A DNA stretch of 37,491 nucleotides. Source: Deltaproteobacteria bacterium RIFCSPHIGHO2_02_FULL_43_33. GTDB taxonomy: Bacteria > Desulfobacterota > GWC2-55-46 > UBA9637. Both the position numbers and the translations under genes were made by a program. Of the stretch, positions 15,099 to 22,545 are shown piece by piece. The notes below the pieces were generated by a model. The model was given only the letters and a program-made list of their open reading frames with translations. It searched no databases and was not told where the DNA came from. The stretch is taken from NCBI GenBank assembly GCA_001798165.1, contig MGRL01000013.1:1-37491 (forward strand), given 5' to 3'. Every line of letters starts with the position of its first letter. The first letter of the stretch is position 1.

Positions 15099-15776
15099 AT
15101 GAGCGTAAGGAAGATGCATTGTTTGATGGGAGTATTTGTTGCTGCTGTTATTTTAGCGGGCCTTACGGCAAATAGCAGTTATGCTGGTAGTGATGAAGGT
15201 AAGAATATAGTTAATGCAAAGAATTGTGGAACCTGCCACCAATTGCAGGGCCCTGCCACGGAAAAGACATTTGAGGAACAACTAAAGAAAAAAGGCCCTG
15301 AGCTGTGGTATTCAGGGAGTAAGTTTAAGAAAGAATGGCTGGAAGGATGGTTGGCAAATCCAACTAACATCAGGCTTTTAAAATATAATTCTATTACAGA
15401 AAAGAATAGTGAAAAACATCCTGTCCTTTCCAAGAAAGAAGCTGATGAGGTTGCAGAATATCTTATGACACTTACTGCAAAAGAGGTGACGGCATCTGGA
15501 ATAACTGAAGCTGTAACTCCACAGGGAAAGAACCTCTTCATAAAGAGATATGGCTGCGTAGGCTGTCATTCCATAAAGGCAGGAGCGAAAAAGGTCGGCG
15601 GTGTGAGCGGTCCAGACCTCTCTGAGGCAGGGAAAAGGCTTAAGGGAGACTGGGTATATGCATATCTTAAAGAGCCGAAGGTCTTTAAGCCGGTAAAGAG
15701 GATGCCTGTCTTTGTCGGTATAATAAACGATAATGAAATGAAAATCTTGGCTGGGTTTGTAGCGGGCCAGAAATAA
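15099..15776 (+). CDS. Periplasmic dihaem cytochrome c
   Basis: 225 residues: signal peptide (to about 29) and two class I-like cytochrome domains with CGTCH (Cys43, Cys46, His47) and CVGCH (Cys153, Cys156, His157). The second domain ends with a GPDLSEAG...RMPVF pattern containing a Met axial ligand candidate. Likely soluble shuttle between the cytochrome b/c complex and the terminal reductase. Own promoter and a strong AAGGAGG ribosome binding site indicate high expression. First of three consecutive cytochrome genes ending in a terminator at 17267. Confidence 0.9.
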   Translation: MSVRKMHCLMGVFVAAVILAGLTANSSYAGSDEGKNIVNAKNCGTCHQLQGPATEKTFEEQLKKKGPELWYSGSKFKKEWLEGWLANPTNIRLLKYNSITEKNSEKHPVLSKKEADEVAEYLMTLTAKEVTASGITEAVTPQGKNLFIKRYGCVGCHSIKAGAKKVGGVSGPDLSEAGKRLKGDWVYAYLKEPKVFKPVKRMPVFVGIINDNEMKILAGFVAGQK

Positions 15777-15800
15777 ATTTTCTGAGAAAGGAGCAGAATA

Positions 15801-16199
15801 ATGGTAATGGTAAAAAAGATATTATTGATTGCAGCCTTTTTAATATGTATATCAGCTTTTATTGGCAAAGGAACAGCCTTTGCTGTGAGCGCGGAAGAAA
15901 ATTATAAGTTTTATTGCACTCAGTGTCATGGTATGGATGGCAAGGGTGATGGTGCTAATTCAAAACCTAAGTCTGTTGGTATAGACTTGCCTGAAATGTC
16001 TGTTACGCCGAGAAATCATACAAGCCCTGAAGATATGAATAAACTGACAGATACCGATATAGAAAATGCAATTAGCGGCGGCGGTGGAGCAGTCAGCAAG
16101 TCAACTATCATGCCTGCATTTGGCAAGACCCTTACAGAGGCTGAGATAAAGGACTTGCTTGCTCATTTGAGAAAGCTTTGCAAGTGTAAGGGTAAATAA
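15801..16199 (+). CDS. Small monohaem cytochrome c with C-terminal CKC
   Basis: 132 residues: signal peptide (about 1-28) and one cytochrome c domain, CTQCH (Cys39, Cys42, His43), with Met in STIMPAFGKTLTEAEI as probable sixth ligand. It ends KLCKCKGK, giving Cys127 and Cys129. The same tail (ICKC) closes the cytochrome domain of the NosD-like fusion, and the two domains look homologous over their length. Start ATG 15801 (or 15807), with GAAAGGAG upstream. Probably an electron donor in the same pathway. Confidence 0.88.
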   Translation: MVMVKKILLIAAFLICISAFIGKGTAFAVSAEENYKFYCTQCHGMDGKGDGANSKPKSVGIDLPEMSVTPRNHTSPEDMNKLTDTDIENAISGGGGAVSKSTIMPAFGKTLTEAEIKDLLAHLRKLCKCKGK

Positions 16200-16253
16200 G
16201 AGGAGATAATTTTTTAGCAATAATAATTTAAAATTAAAGAGGAGGTGAAAAAA

Positions 16254-17201
16254 ATGAATGGAAAATGGTTCGTGTTGTTGGTAGTAGCATTGTTCGCCTT
16301 TGTTCCGGCAGCAATGGCAGTGGAAAAGAGATGTACCGCAGCAGGGGAAAAGGTTGAGTGCCCAACCCAGGCCAAAGAATCTCTTGAAAAGGCCCTTGCA
16401 GACTTTGATAAGGAAGCAATGGATATGTTAAGGGGAAGGGCCGGTGCAACTTACGGTATTACAGGTTTTGACTACCTGACAGGCGTTGGCAAGAGGTCTT
16501 CTGGGAGTAAAGCAGGGGCAGCTACCCTTGAGCAGGGTGACAGCGGTTACGGTAAGTCAACTGGCAAGACCGAGATGTGGGATAGGGTAAAGAAGCCTGT
16601 ATCTGGAGAACAGATTTATAATCAGTGGACAAATAACTGGTCTCCCAGTTTTAAGACAAGCCTGGTCCCAGGGGCAAATCCAAATGAAGGCAAGCAGTGG
16701 TATTATGTGTACTGCGTTGGTTGCCATGGGTGGCTTCTCCATGGAGATGGGCCAAATGCAGCGTATCTTGACCCATATCCGAGAAACCTTACTGCAGGTC
16801 AGGCCTATATGAATAAGAAGACCAATGTGGAGCTATTCACTGCAATCAAAGGTGGCGGCACTTCAGTGGAACTTTCAGAGTGTATGCCTGCATGGGGCAA
16901 TCTTTTACAGGATCAGGATATATGGAATGTGATAGCCTGGGTCAGGGCAAATGCAGACGCTAAGAAGCCGAGCAGTTTAGCGGAATATCTAAACCCAAAA
17001 TCTTCTTTTAACCCAAAGTCGGCAGCAAATGCTGTAACACCGTTAAATGCTGCCCAGAGCGCAGAATTTAAGGAGGCGCAGGAGCTTGTTGAATCAATGC
17101 TTGCCGGCCGCGGTGGAGATTTAAAGGGTGGTACCGGTGAAGTTGTGGAAGGCGGTTTGAGAAAGAAGGCAGAAGAAGAAGCAAAGACAATGAAGAAATA
17201 A
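16254..17201 (+). CDS. Periplasmic monohaem cytochrome c with N- and C-terminal extensions
   Basis: 315 residues: signal peptide (to about 22), an extension with a cysteine pair (RCTAAGEKVEC, Cys27 and Cys36) and a Gly-rich segment, then a cytochrome domain with CVGCH (Cys154, Cys157, His158), PRNLTAG and CMPAWG (Met ligand candidate), and a Lys/Glu-rich helical tail. The domain resembles those found beside membrane molybdoenzymes and cytochrome b complexes. ATG 16254 is chosen because GAGGAGGTG precedes it at good distance; a GTG at 16245 lies inside that ribosome binding site. The ribosome binding site region matches that of the nosZ-like gene almost base for base, suggesting similar strong translation. 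Last gene before a terminator. Confidence 0.85.
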   Translation: MNGKWFVLLVVALFAFVPAAMAVEKRCTAAGEKVECPTQAKESLEKALADFDKEAMDMLRGRAGATYGITGFDYLTGVGKRSSGSKAGAATLEQGDSGYGKSTGKTEMWDRVKKPVSGEQIYNQWTNNWSPSFKTSLVPGANPNEGKQWYYVYCVGCHGWLLHGDGPNAAYLDPYPRNLTAGQAYMNKKTNVELFTAIKGGGTSVELSECMPAWGNLLQDQDIWNVIAWVRANADAKKPSSLAEYLNPKSSFNPKSAANAVTPLNAAQSAEFKEAQELVESMLAGRGGDLKGGTGEVVEGGLRKKAEEEAKTMKK

Positions 17202-17223
17202 GTAAAATGCAAGGAATACATCT

Positions 17224-17267
17224 CACGGGGCACGGCTGATTAGAAGGGTCGTGCCCTGTGTTTTTTT
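17224..17267 (+). terminator. Rho-independent terminator closing the cytochrome operon
   Basis: Arms CACGGGGCACG (17224-17234) and CGTGCCCTGTG (17250-17260), with one wobble pair, then seven T residues. Confidence 0.85.
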
Positions 17268-17277
17268 ATATATATAG

Positions 17278-17358
17278 TTAGAAGTTTCACCATTGAAGAG
17301 ACTCACCTGTGTGCCTTTTTATTACTTTCTATAGTATGAACTTCTAACGGGGTTCAGC
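17278..17358. repeat. GTTAGA-type imperfect palindromic repeat, copy B
   Basis: GTTAGAAGTTTCACCATTGA at the left and GAACTTCTAACGGGGTTC at the right. Read on the reverse strand it shares CCCCGTTAGAA, ATACTAT and GTCTCT.CAAT in that order with copy C. It fills the gap between a terminator and the next cytochrome gene. Confidence 0.55.
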
Positions 17359-17363
17359 TGCTT

Positions 17364-17867
17364 ATGAAGAAAAGCATAATAATTATACTCTTTATTGCTG
17401 CATTAGTTTTTATCGGCATAGCTGCCTCAGGGAAAAGTGTTATAAAAGCGCTTAAGGCGGAAGGGTATATTAAATATACTGCTGCTGAGGCAGTGGAGCT
17501 GGCGCATAGAAAATGCGTGCAGTGCCACAGTATAGACAAGACAGCAAAGTATTGCATGAGGTGCGGTCCGCCGTTTATCGTGGTTGTGCATAATATGAAG
17601 ACATTTATAGCACAGCAGGAAGATAAGCTTGACGGGCTTGAGGATATAAAGGATGGTGAGGCAGTAGCGATTACCCAGGTCTGGAATGCGCTTGTTGGGA
17701 ATTGGGAAGATACATGGCGCAAGGAAGACCTCAAAAAACTCTTGAACAACGATACTGCCTTGATTAAGCTTGTAGATGTGCCGGTTAGCGAGCGTGAGAT
17801 AGAAACGGCGCTCAAGGGTAAGACCGCCGGCGGTTCAGACATGACAATAATGAAGCCTGCGAAATAA
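17364..17867 (+). CDS. Membrane-anchored cytochrome c with extra CxxC
   Basis: 167 residues: N-terminal transmembrane segment or uncleaved signal (about 4-22), then CVQCH (Cys51, Cys54, His55) and nine residues later CMRC (Cys64, Cys67) in KYCMRCGPPFIVVVH. The second pair lacks a following His, so it is not a second haem; it could bind a metal or form a disulfide near the haem. The rest is helical with no recognised domain. It stands between a terminator and an ABC system, 89 bases from the ATPase. Ribosome binding site is weak. Possibly a redox-sensing or copper-handling subunit (inference). Confidence 0.75.
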   Translation: MKKSIIIILFIAALVFIGIAASGKSVIKALKAEGYIKYTAAEAVELAHRKCVQCHSIDKTAKYCMRCGPPFIVVVHNMKTFIAQQEDKLDGLEDIKDGEAVAITQVWNALVGNWEDTWRKEDLKKLLNNDTALIKLVDVPVSEREIETALKGKTAGGSDMTIMKPAK

Positions 17868-17875
17868 ATCAAAAG

Positions 17876-17938
17876 ACAGGCAAGAGGCAAGAGGCAAGAG
17901 GCAACCCCATTGCCTATCGCCCATAGCCTATAGCCTAA
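17876..17938. repeat. Intergenic short-period inverted repeat (GGCAAGA / TTGCC type)
   Basis: Three to four tandem AGGCAAG units, then CATTGCCTATCGCCCATAGC and TATAGCC. The two sides are partly complementary (AGGCAA with TTGCCT). It occupies most of the gap ahead of the ABC ATPase gene. Confidence 0.65.
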
Positions 17939-17954
17939 TTTAGGATGGTAGCAA

Positions 17955-18893
17955 ATGATAGAGGTTGAAAATCTAACAAAATACTACGGCGATTATCATG
18001 CATTGAAGGGGGTAACATTCTCAGTAAAGAAAGGAGATATCCTCGGTTTTCTTGGCCCTAACGGCGCCGGAAAGACTACTACGATGAGGATACTCACCTG
18101 CTTCTTTCCTCCAACAAGCGGTAAGGCAAGTGTGGCTGGTTTTGATGTATTTGAAGAGCCTCTGGAGGTAAGAAAGAGGATCGGCTATCTGCCGGAGAAT
18201 GTGCCTCTCTACAAGGATATGACTGTTGAAGATTACCTTATATTTGCTGCCGGCATAAAAGGGGTTGAGGGTAAAAAGATAAAAGGCGCTGTTGCCAAGG
18301 TAATGGATGAGTGTGTATTGACAGATGTTTCTTATAAATTTATCGCTGAGCTTTCAAAAGGTTATCGTCAGAGGGTTGGTCTTGCCCAGGCATTGGTTAA
18401 CGAACCTGAGGTTCTGATACTGGATGAGCCGACCATCGGCCTTGACCCAAAACAGATTATAGAGATAAGAAAGCTGATTAAAAACCTCGCGGGACGGCGG
18501 ACGGTAATTCTTTCAACCCACATACTTCCTGAAGTCAGCATGACCTGCCAGAAGGTTGTTATAATAAATGACGGCAGGGTGGTGGCAGTAGATACGCCGC
18601 AAAATCTGACATCACGGGTTCAGGGCGCAAGCCGTTTCATAATAAGGATTGAAGGCCCTTCGCATGAGGTAATAAAAACACTTGAGGCAATTCAAGGCGT
18701 TTCTAAGGTTATAAGAAGAGATAGCCATGCTGCCAATGGTATTGGTGAATATACAATTGAGTCGCTGAAGGAAAGGGATATTAGAAGGGATATAGCGCCG
18801 GTCATTGTAAATAAAGGATGGGCGCTCATTGAACTCAGGCCGCAAGAGATGAGTCTTGAGGATATATTTGTGAAGCTGGTAACGAAAGAATAA
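17955..18893 (+). CDS. ABC transporter ATPase (GldA/NosF-like)
   Basis: 312 residues with Walker A GPNGAGKT (34-41), Q-loop region YLPENVPLY, ABC signature LSKGYRQ (133-139), Walker B LILDEP (154-159) and the switch His in STHILPEV. The C-terminal extension of about 90 residues is typical of CcmA/NosF/GldA-type ATPases that power ABC-2 permeases. It heads a four-gene set with permease, GldG-like and DUF4340 proteins. NosF is the alternative identity given the nosZ and nosD genes in the window; the order ATPase-permease-GldG-DUF4340 fits the Gld-type system better. Substrate unknown. Confidence 0.9.
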   Translation: MIEVENLTKYYGDYHALKGVTFSVKKGDILGFLGPNGAGKTTTMRILTCFFPPTSGKASVAGFDVFEEPLEVRKRIGYLPENVPLYKDMTVEDYLIFAAGIKGVEGKKIKGAVAKVMDECVLTDVSYKFIAELSKGYRQRVGLAQALVNEPEVLILDEPTIGLDPKQIIEIRKLIKNLAGRRTVILSTHILPEVSMTCQKVVIINDGRVVAVDTPQNLTSRVQGASRFIIRIEGPSHEVIKTLEAIQGVSKVIRRDSHAANGIGEYTIESLKERDIRRDIAPVIVNKGWALIELRPQEMSLEDIFVKLVTKE

Positions 18894-18902
18894 AAGCCGT
18901 GA

Positions 18903-18969
18903 TTCGTGACCGTGAACCGTGTCGTAAAAAAGTTTTTAACGGACACGGATAACGGACACGGACAACGGT
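18903..18969. repeat. Intergenic short-period inverted repeat (CCGTGA / CGGACA type)
   Basis: CGTGACCGTGAACCGTGTCG on the left, ACGGACACGGATAACGGACA on the right, the halves complementary around a TAAAAAAGTTTTTA centre. Same units as at 26191-26263. Confidence 0.7.
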
Positions 18970-18984
18970 CTTTTGGAGATTTTA

Positions 18985-19764
18985 ATGCGCAATTTTTACC
19001 TTATATTTAAAAAAGAATTCAAATCATATTTTTCATCTCCTATAGCGTATGTAGTCATTACCATGTTTCTTATACTGAGCGGCTATTTTTTCTACAACAC
19101 CTTTGCATTATTTTCTACGATAAGTTTTAATGCAACTATTGATCCTGCGCTGGCAAAACAGGTTGGCCTTCTTAATATAACCGAGAGTGTTGCAAGGCCG
19201 CTTTTTGGCAATATCAGCGTTATCCTTCTCCTTATGGTGCCGCTTCTCACCATGAGGCTTTTTTCAGAAGAGAAGAAGTCAGGCACTATAGAACTTTTGC
19301 TCACCTATCCTGTCACTGATATGGAGGTGCTCCTTGGCAAATTCCTTGCCTGTATGGCTGTTTTCACAATCATGATTGCGCTGACCGTCCTTTATCCCAT
19401 CTTAATAATTGCATTTGGCCAGCCGGAAGCAGGCCCTATTATAACAGGCTATATAGGGTTGTTTTTTGTAGGGGCTTCATTTGTAAGCCTCGGTATATTT
19501 GCTTCATCTTTGACAGAGAATCAGATAATAGCTGCTACAGTAGCCTTTGGCCTGCTCCTGCTTTTCTGGATGATAAGTTTCTCTGCTTCGCTGGCCGGCC
19601 CAATCGTTGGGGATATACTATCGTATATATCCATGACAACGCACCTTGAGGGTTTTGCAAAAGGCGTCATAGATACAGAAGATGTTGTATATTATTTAAT
19701 ATTTATAACCCTGTTCCTGTTTCTGACATTAAGGATTCTTGAGTCAAAAAAGTGGAGAGGATAA
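18985..19764 (+). CDS. ABC-2 type permease (GldF/NosY-like)
   Basis: 259 residues with six predicted transmembrane helices. It opens with FYLIFKKEFKSYFSSPIAYV, characteristic of GldF/NosY-type ABC-2 permeases, and contains the EEKKSGTIELLLTYPV loop that contacts the ATPase. ATG 18985 is preferred to TTG 18973, with GGAGA as ribosome binding site. Partners are the ATPase before it and the GldG-like and DUF4340 proteins after it. Confidence 0.9.
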   Translation: MRNFYLIFKKEFKSYFSSPIAYVVITMFLILSGYFFYNTFALFSTISFNATIDPALAKQVGLLNITESVARPLFGNISVILLLMVPLLTMRLFSEEKKSGTIELLLTYPVTDMEVLLGKFLACMAVFTIMIALTVLYPILIIAFGQPEAGPIITGYIGLFFVGASFVSLGIFASSLTENQIIAATVAFGLLLLFWMISFSASLAGPIVGDILSYISMTTHLEGFAKGVIDTEDVVYYLIFITLFLFLTLRILESKKWRG

Positions 19765-19766
19765 AA

Positions 19767-19830
19767 GAAAGTTGGAGGCATGAGGTTTGAGGCAAAGGTA
19801 TTGTCCTCCAACCTCCAACCTCAGACTTTT
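19767..19830. repeat. Intergenic short-period inverted repeat (GTTGGAGG type)
   Basis: GTTGGAGGCATGAGGTTTGA on the left and CCTCCAACCTCCAACCTC on the right; a stem-loop is possible. Lies between the permease and GldG-like genes. Confidence 0.65.
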
Positions 19831-19842
19831 TAAGGGGAACCT

Positions 19843-21405
19843 ATGAAAAGGTTTATACCAATTCTTGGACTTTTGCTATTGGCAATCGGAGGGGTTTCCT
19901 ATGCCATTGCAGGCGCTATGCAGACATACATGGCAGTCCTTATATGGGTAGGGCTTCTCTGTATGTTATTGTCTTTTTACATAAGTTTTTCTGATATAAA
20001 AAATACCCTGTCTAAAAGGTCTACAAAATACGGGGCAAATACTGCTTTAATGATTCTGGTGTTTTCTGTGGTGCTTCTTTTGACAGTTTTTATGTCAGCT
20101 AAGTACAAGACCAGATGGGATATGACATCAACAAAAAGATATACCCTTTCTGACCAGACACTGAAATTATTAGGCTCTCTGAAGAAGGATATAGAGGTGA
20201 TTGCATTTTATAGGAGTGATGAGCGTACAAGGCAGGCAATGCACGACCTCTTATCAGAATATAAACATAACTCCTCTCGTTTCAAGTATAGTTTTGTAGA
20301 CCCGGATAAAGACCCGCTTATTGCCGCAAAATATAATGTGACATCCTACAGAACGACACTTATAAAGAGCGGCAATAAGGAAGAGGTGGTTGGTTTTGAG
20401 AGCGAAGAGAAGCTTACCAATGCCATATTAAAGGTCTCAAGGGATGAGGTAAAAACAGTCTATTTTCTGAAAGGCCACGGAGAGAATAATATATTAGATA
20501 CGCAGAACATCGGTTATAAGGCTGTAAAAGAGGCGATAGAGAAAGAGAATTATCTTGTTAAAGAGATTATTTTATTATCAGCAGATGATATGCCGACTGA
20601 CGCCTCTCTTCTTATTGTGAGCGGCCCCAAGAAAGAGCTGTTGCCTGATGAGCTTAAAAAGCTGACTGCATATATAAATCGCGGCGGTAATGTGCTATTT
20701 ATGCTTGACCCCGGCACTGTCCCTGGTATTGTCTCATATTTAAAGGAGTATGGCTTCAAGATAGGGGATGACATCATCATTGACACGTTTTCCCAGGTTT
20801 ATGGCGCCAGTTATCTGACCCCTGTTATTACCGAGTATGACAAAGATCATCCGATAACAAAGGAGTTTAATGTTATGACGGTTTTTCCAACTACAAGGTC
20901 AGTAGGGGTAGAAAATGATCCTGCAAAGGGTAGATACGAGCTGGCAAAAACAGGCGAGAGAAGCTGGGCAGAGACAGATAAAAAGGCCTTTAAAGAAGGG
21001 AAGGTTAAATATGATGAAGGAAAGGATAAGAAAGGGCCTGTTTCAGTTGCGAGTGTTACTGCTGTTGAGATAGGCGGCAGCGGACATAGCGGTCATAATG
21101 ATCACAATAAAGATACTGAAGGCACAAAGAAGTATGCCAAAATAGTTGTTTTCGGTAACTCAAATTTTGCAAATAATCAATTTATAAACATCGAAGGCAA
21201 CAAAGACCTCTTTCTTAACACTATAAACTGGCTTGCCGAAGAGTCTGACATGATATCCATCAGAAAGAAAGAGATTGGAAATACCCCTGTCATACTGACA
21301 GCCACCCAAGGCAGGCTAATCTTCTGGCTTCCGGTAATCATACTGCCCTCTTTTGTCCTGGTTAGTGGCGTTGGGATGTTGACCCGCAGGAGGCTTAAAA
21401 AATAA
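19843..21405 (+). CDS. GldG-like ABC auxiliary protein
   Basis: 520 residues. Two N-terminal transmembrane helices plus a third (about 5-30, 33-50, 66-86), a large extracytoplasmic domain (ABC_transp_aux type: RYTLSDQTLKLLGSLKKDIE, FYRSDERTRQ, then a class I glutamine amidotransferase-like Rossmann region with LLIVSGPKKELLPDEL), and a C-terminal transmembrane helix (about 490-512). A His-rich loop (GHSGHNDHNKD) near residue 415 could bind metal, which is unusual for the family. Family members partner with ABC-2 permeases of gliding and export systems. Start ATG 19843 with AAGGGGAA upstream; one base separates it from the DUF4340 gene, so translation is coupled. Confidence 0.88.
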   Translation: MKRFIPILGLLLLAIGGVSYAIAGAMQTYMAVLIWVGLLCMLLSFYISFSDIKNTLSKRSTKYGANTALMILVFSVVLLLTVFMSAKYKTRWDMTSTKRYTLSDQTLKLLGSLKKDIEVIAFYRSDERTRQAMHDLLSEYKHNSSRFKYSFVDPDKDPLIAAKYNVTSYRTTLIKSGNKEEVVGFESEEKLTNAILKVSRDEVKTVYFLKGHGENNILDTQNIGYKAVKEAIEKENYLVKEIILLSADDMPTDASLLIVSGPKKELLPDELKKLTAYINRGGNVLFMLDPGTVPGIVSYLKEYGFKIGDDIIIDTFSQVYGASYLTPVITEYDKDHPITKEFNVMTVFPTTRSVGVENDPAKGRYELAKTGERSWAETDKKAFKEGKVKYDEGKDKKGPVSVASVTAVEIGGSGHSGHNDHNKDTEGTKKYAKIVVFGNSNFANNQFINIEGNKDLFLNTINWLAEESDMISIRKKEIGNTPVILTATQGRLIFWLPVIILPSFVLVSGVGMLTRRRLKK

Positions 21406-22380
21406 ATGAGGTTTTTCAAGAAGACCGTATTTTGGTTTATCATTCTGGCTGTGATTGGGGGTTTATTTTATCTTGTAGACAGGCAAGTTGAAGAAAAAAA
21501 GGTTGTAGAGGAGACTAAAAAGAAGCTATTTGCATTTGAACCAAAAGATGTTATAGAACTTCAATTACATGGTGCAAAAGACAATATTCTTTTGAGAAAA
21601 ATCGGCAATGAATGGGTATTGGAGAAGCCTTTAAACGTAGCAACAGATAAGGATGCGATACAAAAACTCCTTGATGCGGTCATTAATGCAAAGCTTGATA
21701 CCACACTCTTTGAAACCAAGTCTGAAGAAAAGCTGAAGGAAATGGGCATAGATGGGCCAGACAGTCTGACCGTTGTATTCAAGACCTCTTCAGGTTTAGA
21801 AAAGACCGTTGTTTTTGGCGATAGAAATCCTACCATGAATCTGGGTTTTGCAGTTTTGAAGGATGACCCGCGCATATTCAGATTAACTGCTGATATTAAG
21901 GCAGAGGCAGATAAAACAGTTTATGACCTGAGGGATAAGACAGTAGTATATTTTGAGCCGCTAAAGATTAAGGGTTTTGAAATACTGTGGGTGGATAAAG
22001 AATCGCTTACCATTGACCACCCTGCTGAAGGTAAATGGCATATTATTAAGCCGAGAGAAGTGGTAGCAAGCGCAGTAAAGGTAACAGAAATTCTTTATAA
22101 GTTGAGAGATTCAAAGATAAAGACGTTTGTAGATGAGTCTCCAAAGGATTTGGCTGTTTATGGTCTTTTGAAGCCGCGGTTAAGAATTCATATAACCGAT
22201 GAAAAGGGTAAAAAGATAGCTCTCCTTATCGGTGACAAGAATAGAAAACAGCGGGGTATATTTGCAAAGAGGGGCGATGCTCAGAATATTTTTTCTTTGG
22301 AAGAGGATTTAATAATCGATATGCCAAAGACCGTTGCAGAATTAGAGGAAACAGAAATTGAACAAACAACAAAGAAATAA
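21406..22380 (+). CDS. DUF4340 domain protein
   Basis: 324 residues: N-terminal transmembrane anchor (about 7-23) and a periplasmic part made of repeated beta-rich units (e.g. ELQLHGAKDNILLRKIGNEW and a later GFEILWVDKESLTIDHP). DUF4340 proteins regularly follow GldG-like proteins in this ABC system, as here where the ATG abuts the previous stop. Function of the family is not known. Confidence 0.85.
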   Translation: MRFFKKTVFWFIILAVIGGLFYLVDRQVEEKKVVEETKKKLFAFEPKDVIELQLHGAKDNILLRKIGNEWVLEKPLNVATDKDAIQKLLDAVINAKLDTTLFETKSEEKLKEMGIDGPDSLTVVFKTSSGLEKTVVFGDRNPTMNLGFAVLKDDPRIFRLTADIKAEADKTVYDLRDKTVVYFEPLKIKGFEILWVDKESLTIDHPAEGKWHIIKPREVVASAVKVTEILYKLRDSKIKTFVDESPKDLAVYGLLKPRLRIHITDEKGKKIALLIGDKNRKQRGIFAKRGDAQNIFSLEEDLIIDMPKTVAELEETEIEQTTKK

Positions 22381-22545
22381 GGGCTATGGGTGTTGGGCTA
22401 TGGGCAATAGGATTAGAGATTTTAATATTCAAATTATAAACTTTAAATTTAAAATTTTGAGTTTAGAATTTAGAATTTCTTCAAATATAGCTGTTTGCCT
22501 CTTGTCTGTTTTTATTGCCTATTGCCTATTGCCTATTGCCTGTCA
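22381..22545 (+). repeat. Short-period repeats at the 5' end of the substrate-binding protein gene
   Basis: GGGCTATGGGTGTTGGGCTA units (22381-22411), AATTTAAAATTTTGAGTTTA-type units (22421-22480) and three TATTGCC units (22518-22541). The last encode the signal peptide core AYCLLPIA in frame. Confidence 0.75.

Noticed and set aside
17955-19764. Naming the ATPase and permease nosF and nosY
   Set aside because: They are followed by GldG-like and DUF4340 genes, the hallmark of the Gld-type ABC system; the Nos role stays a possibility only.
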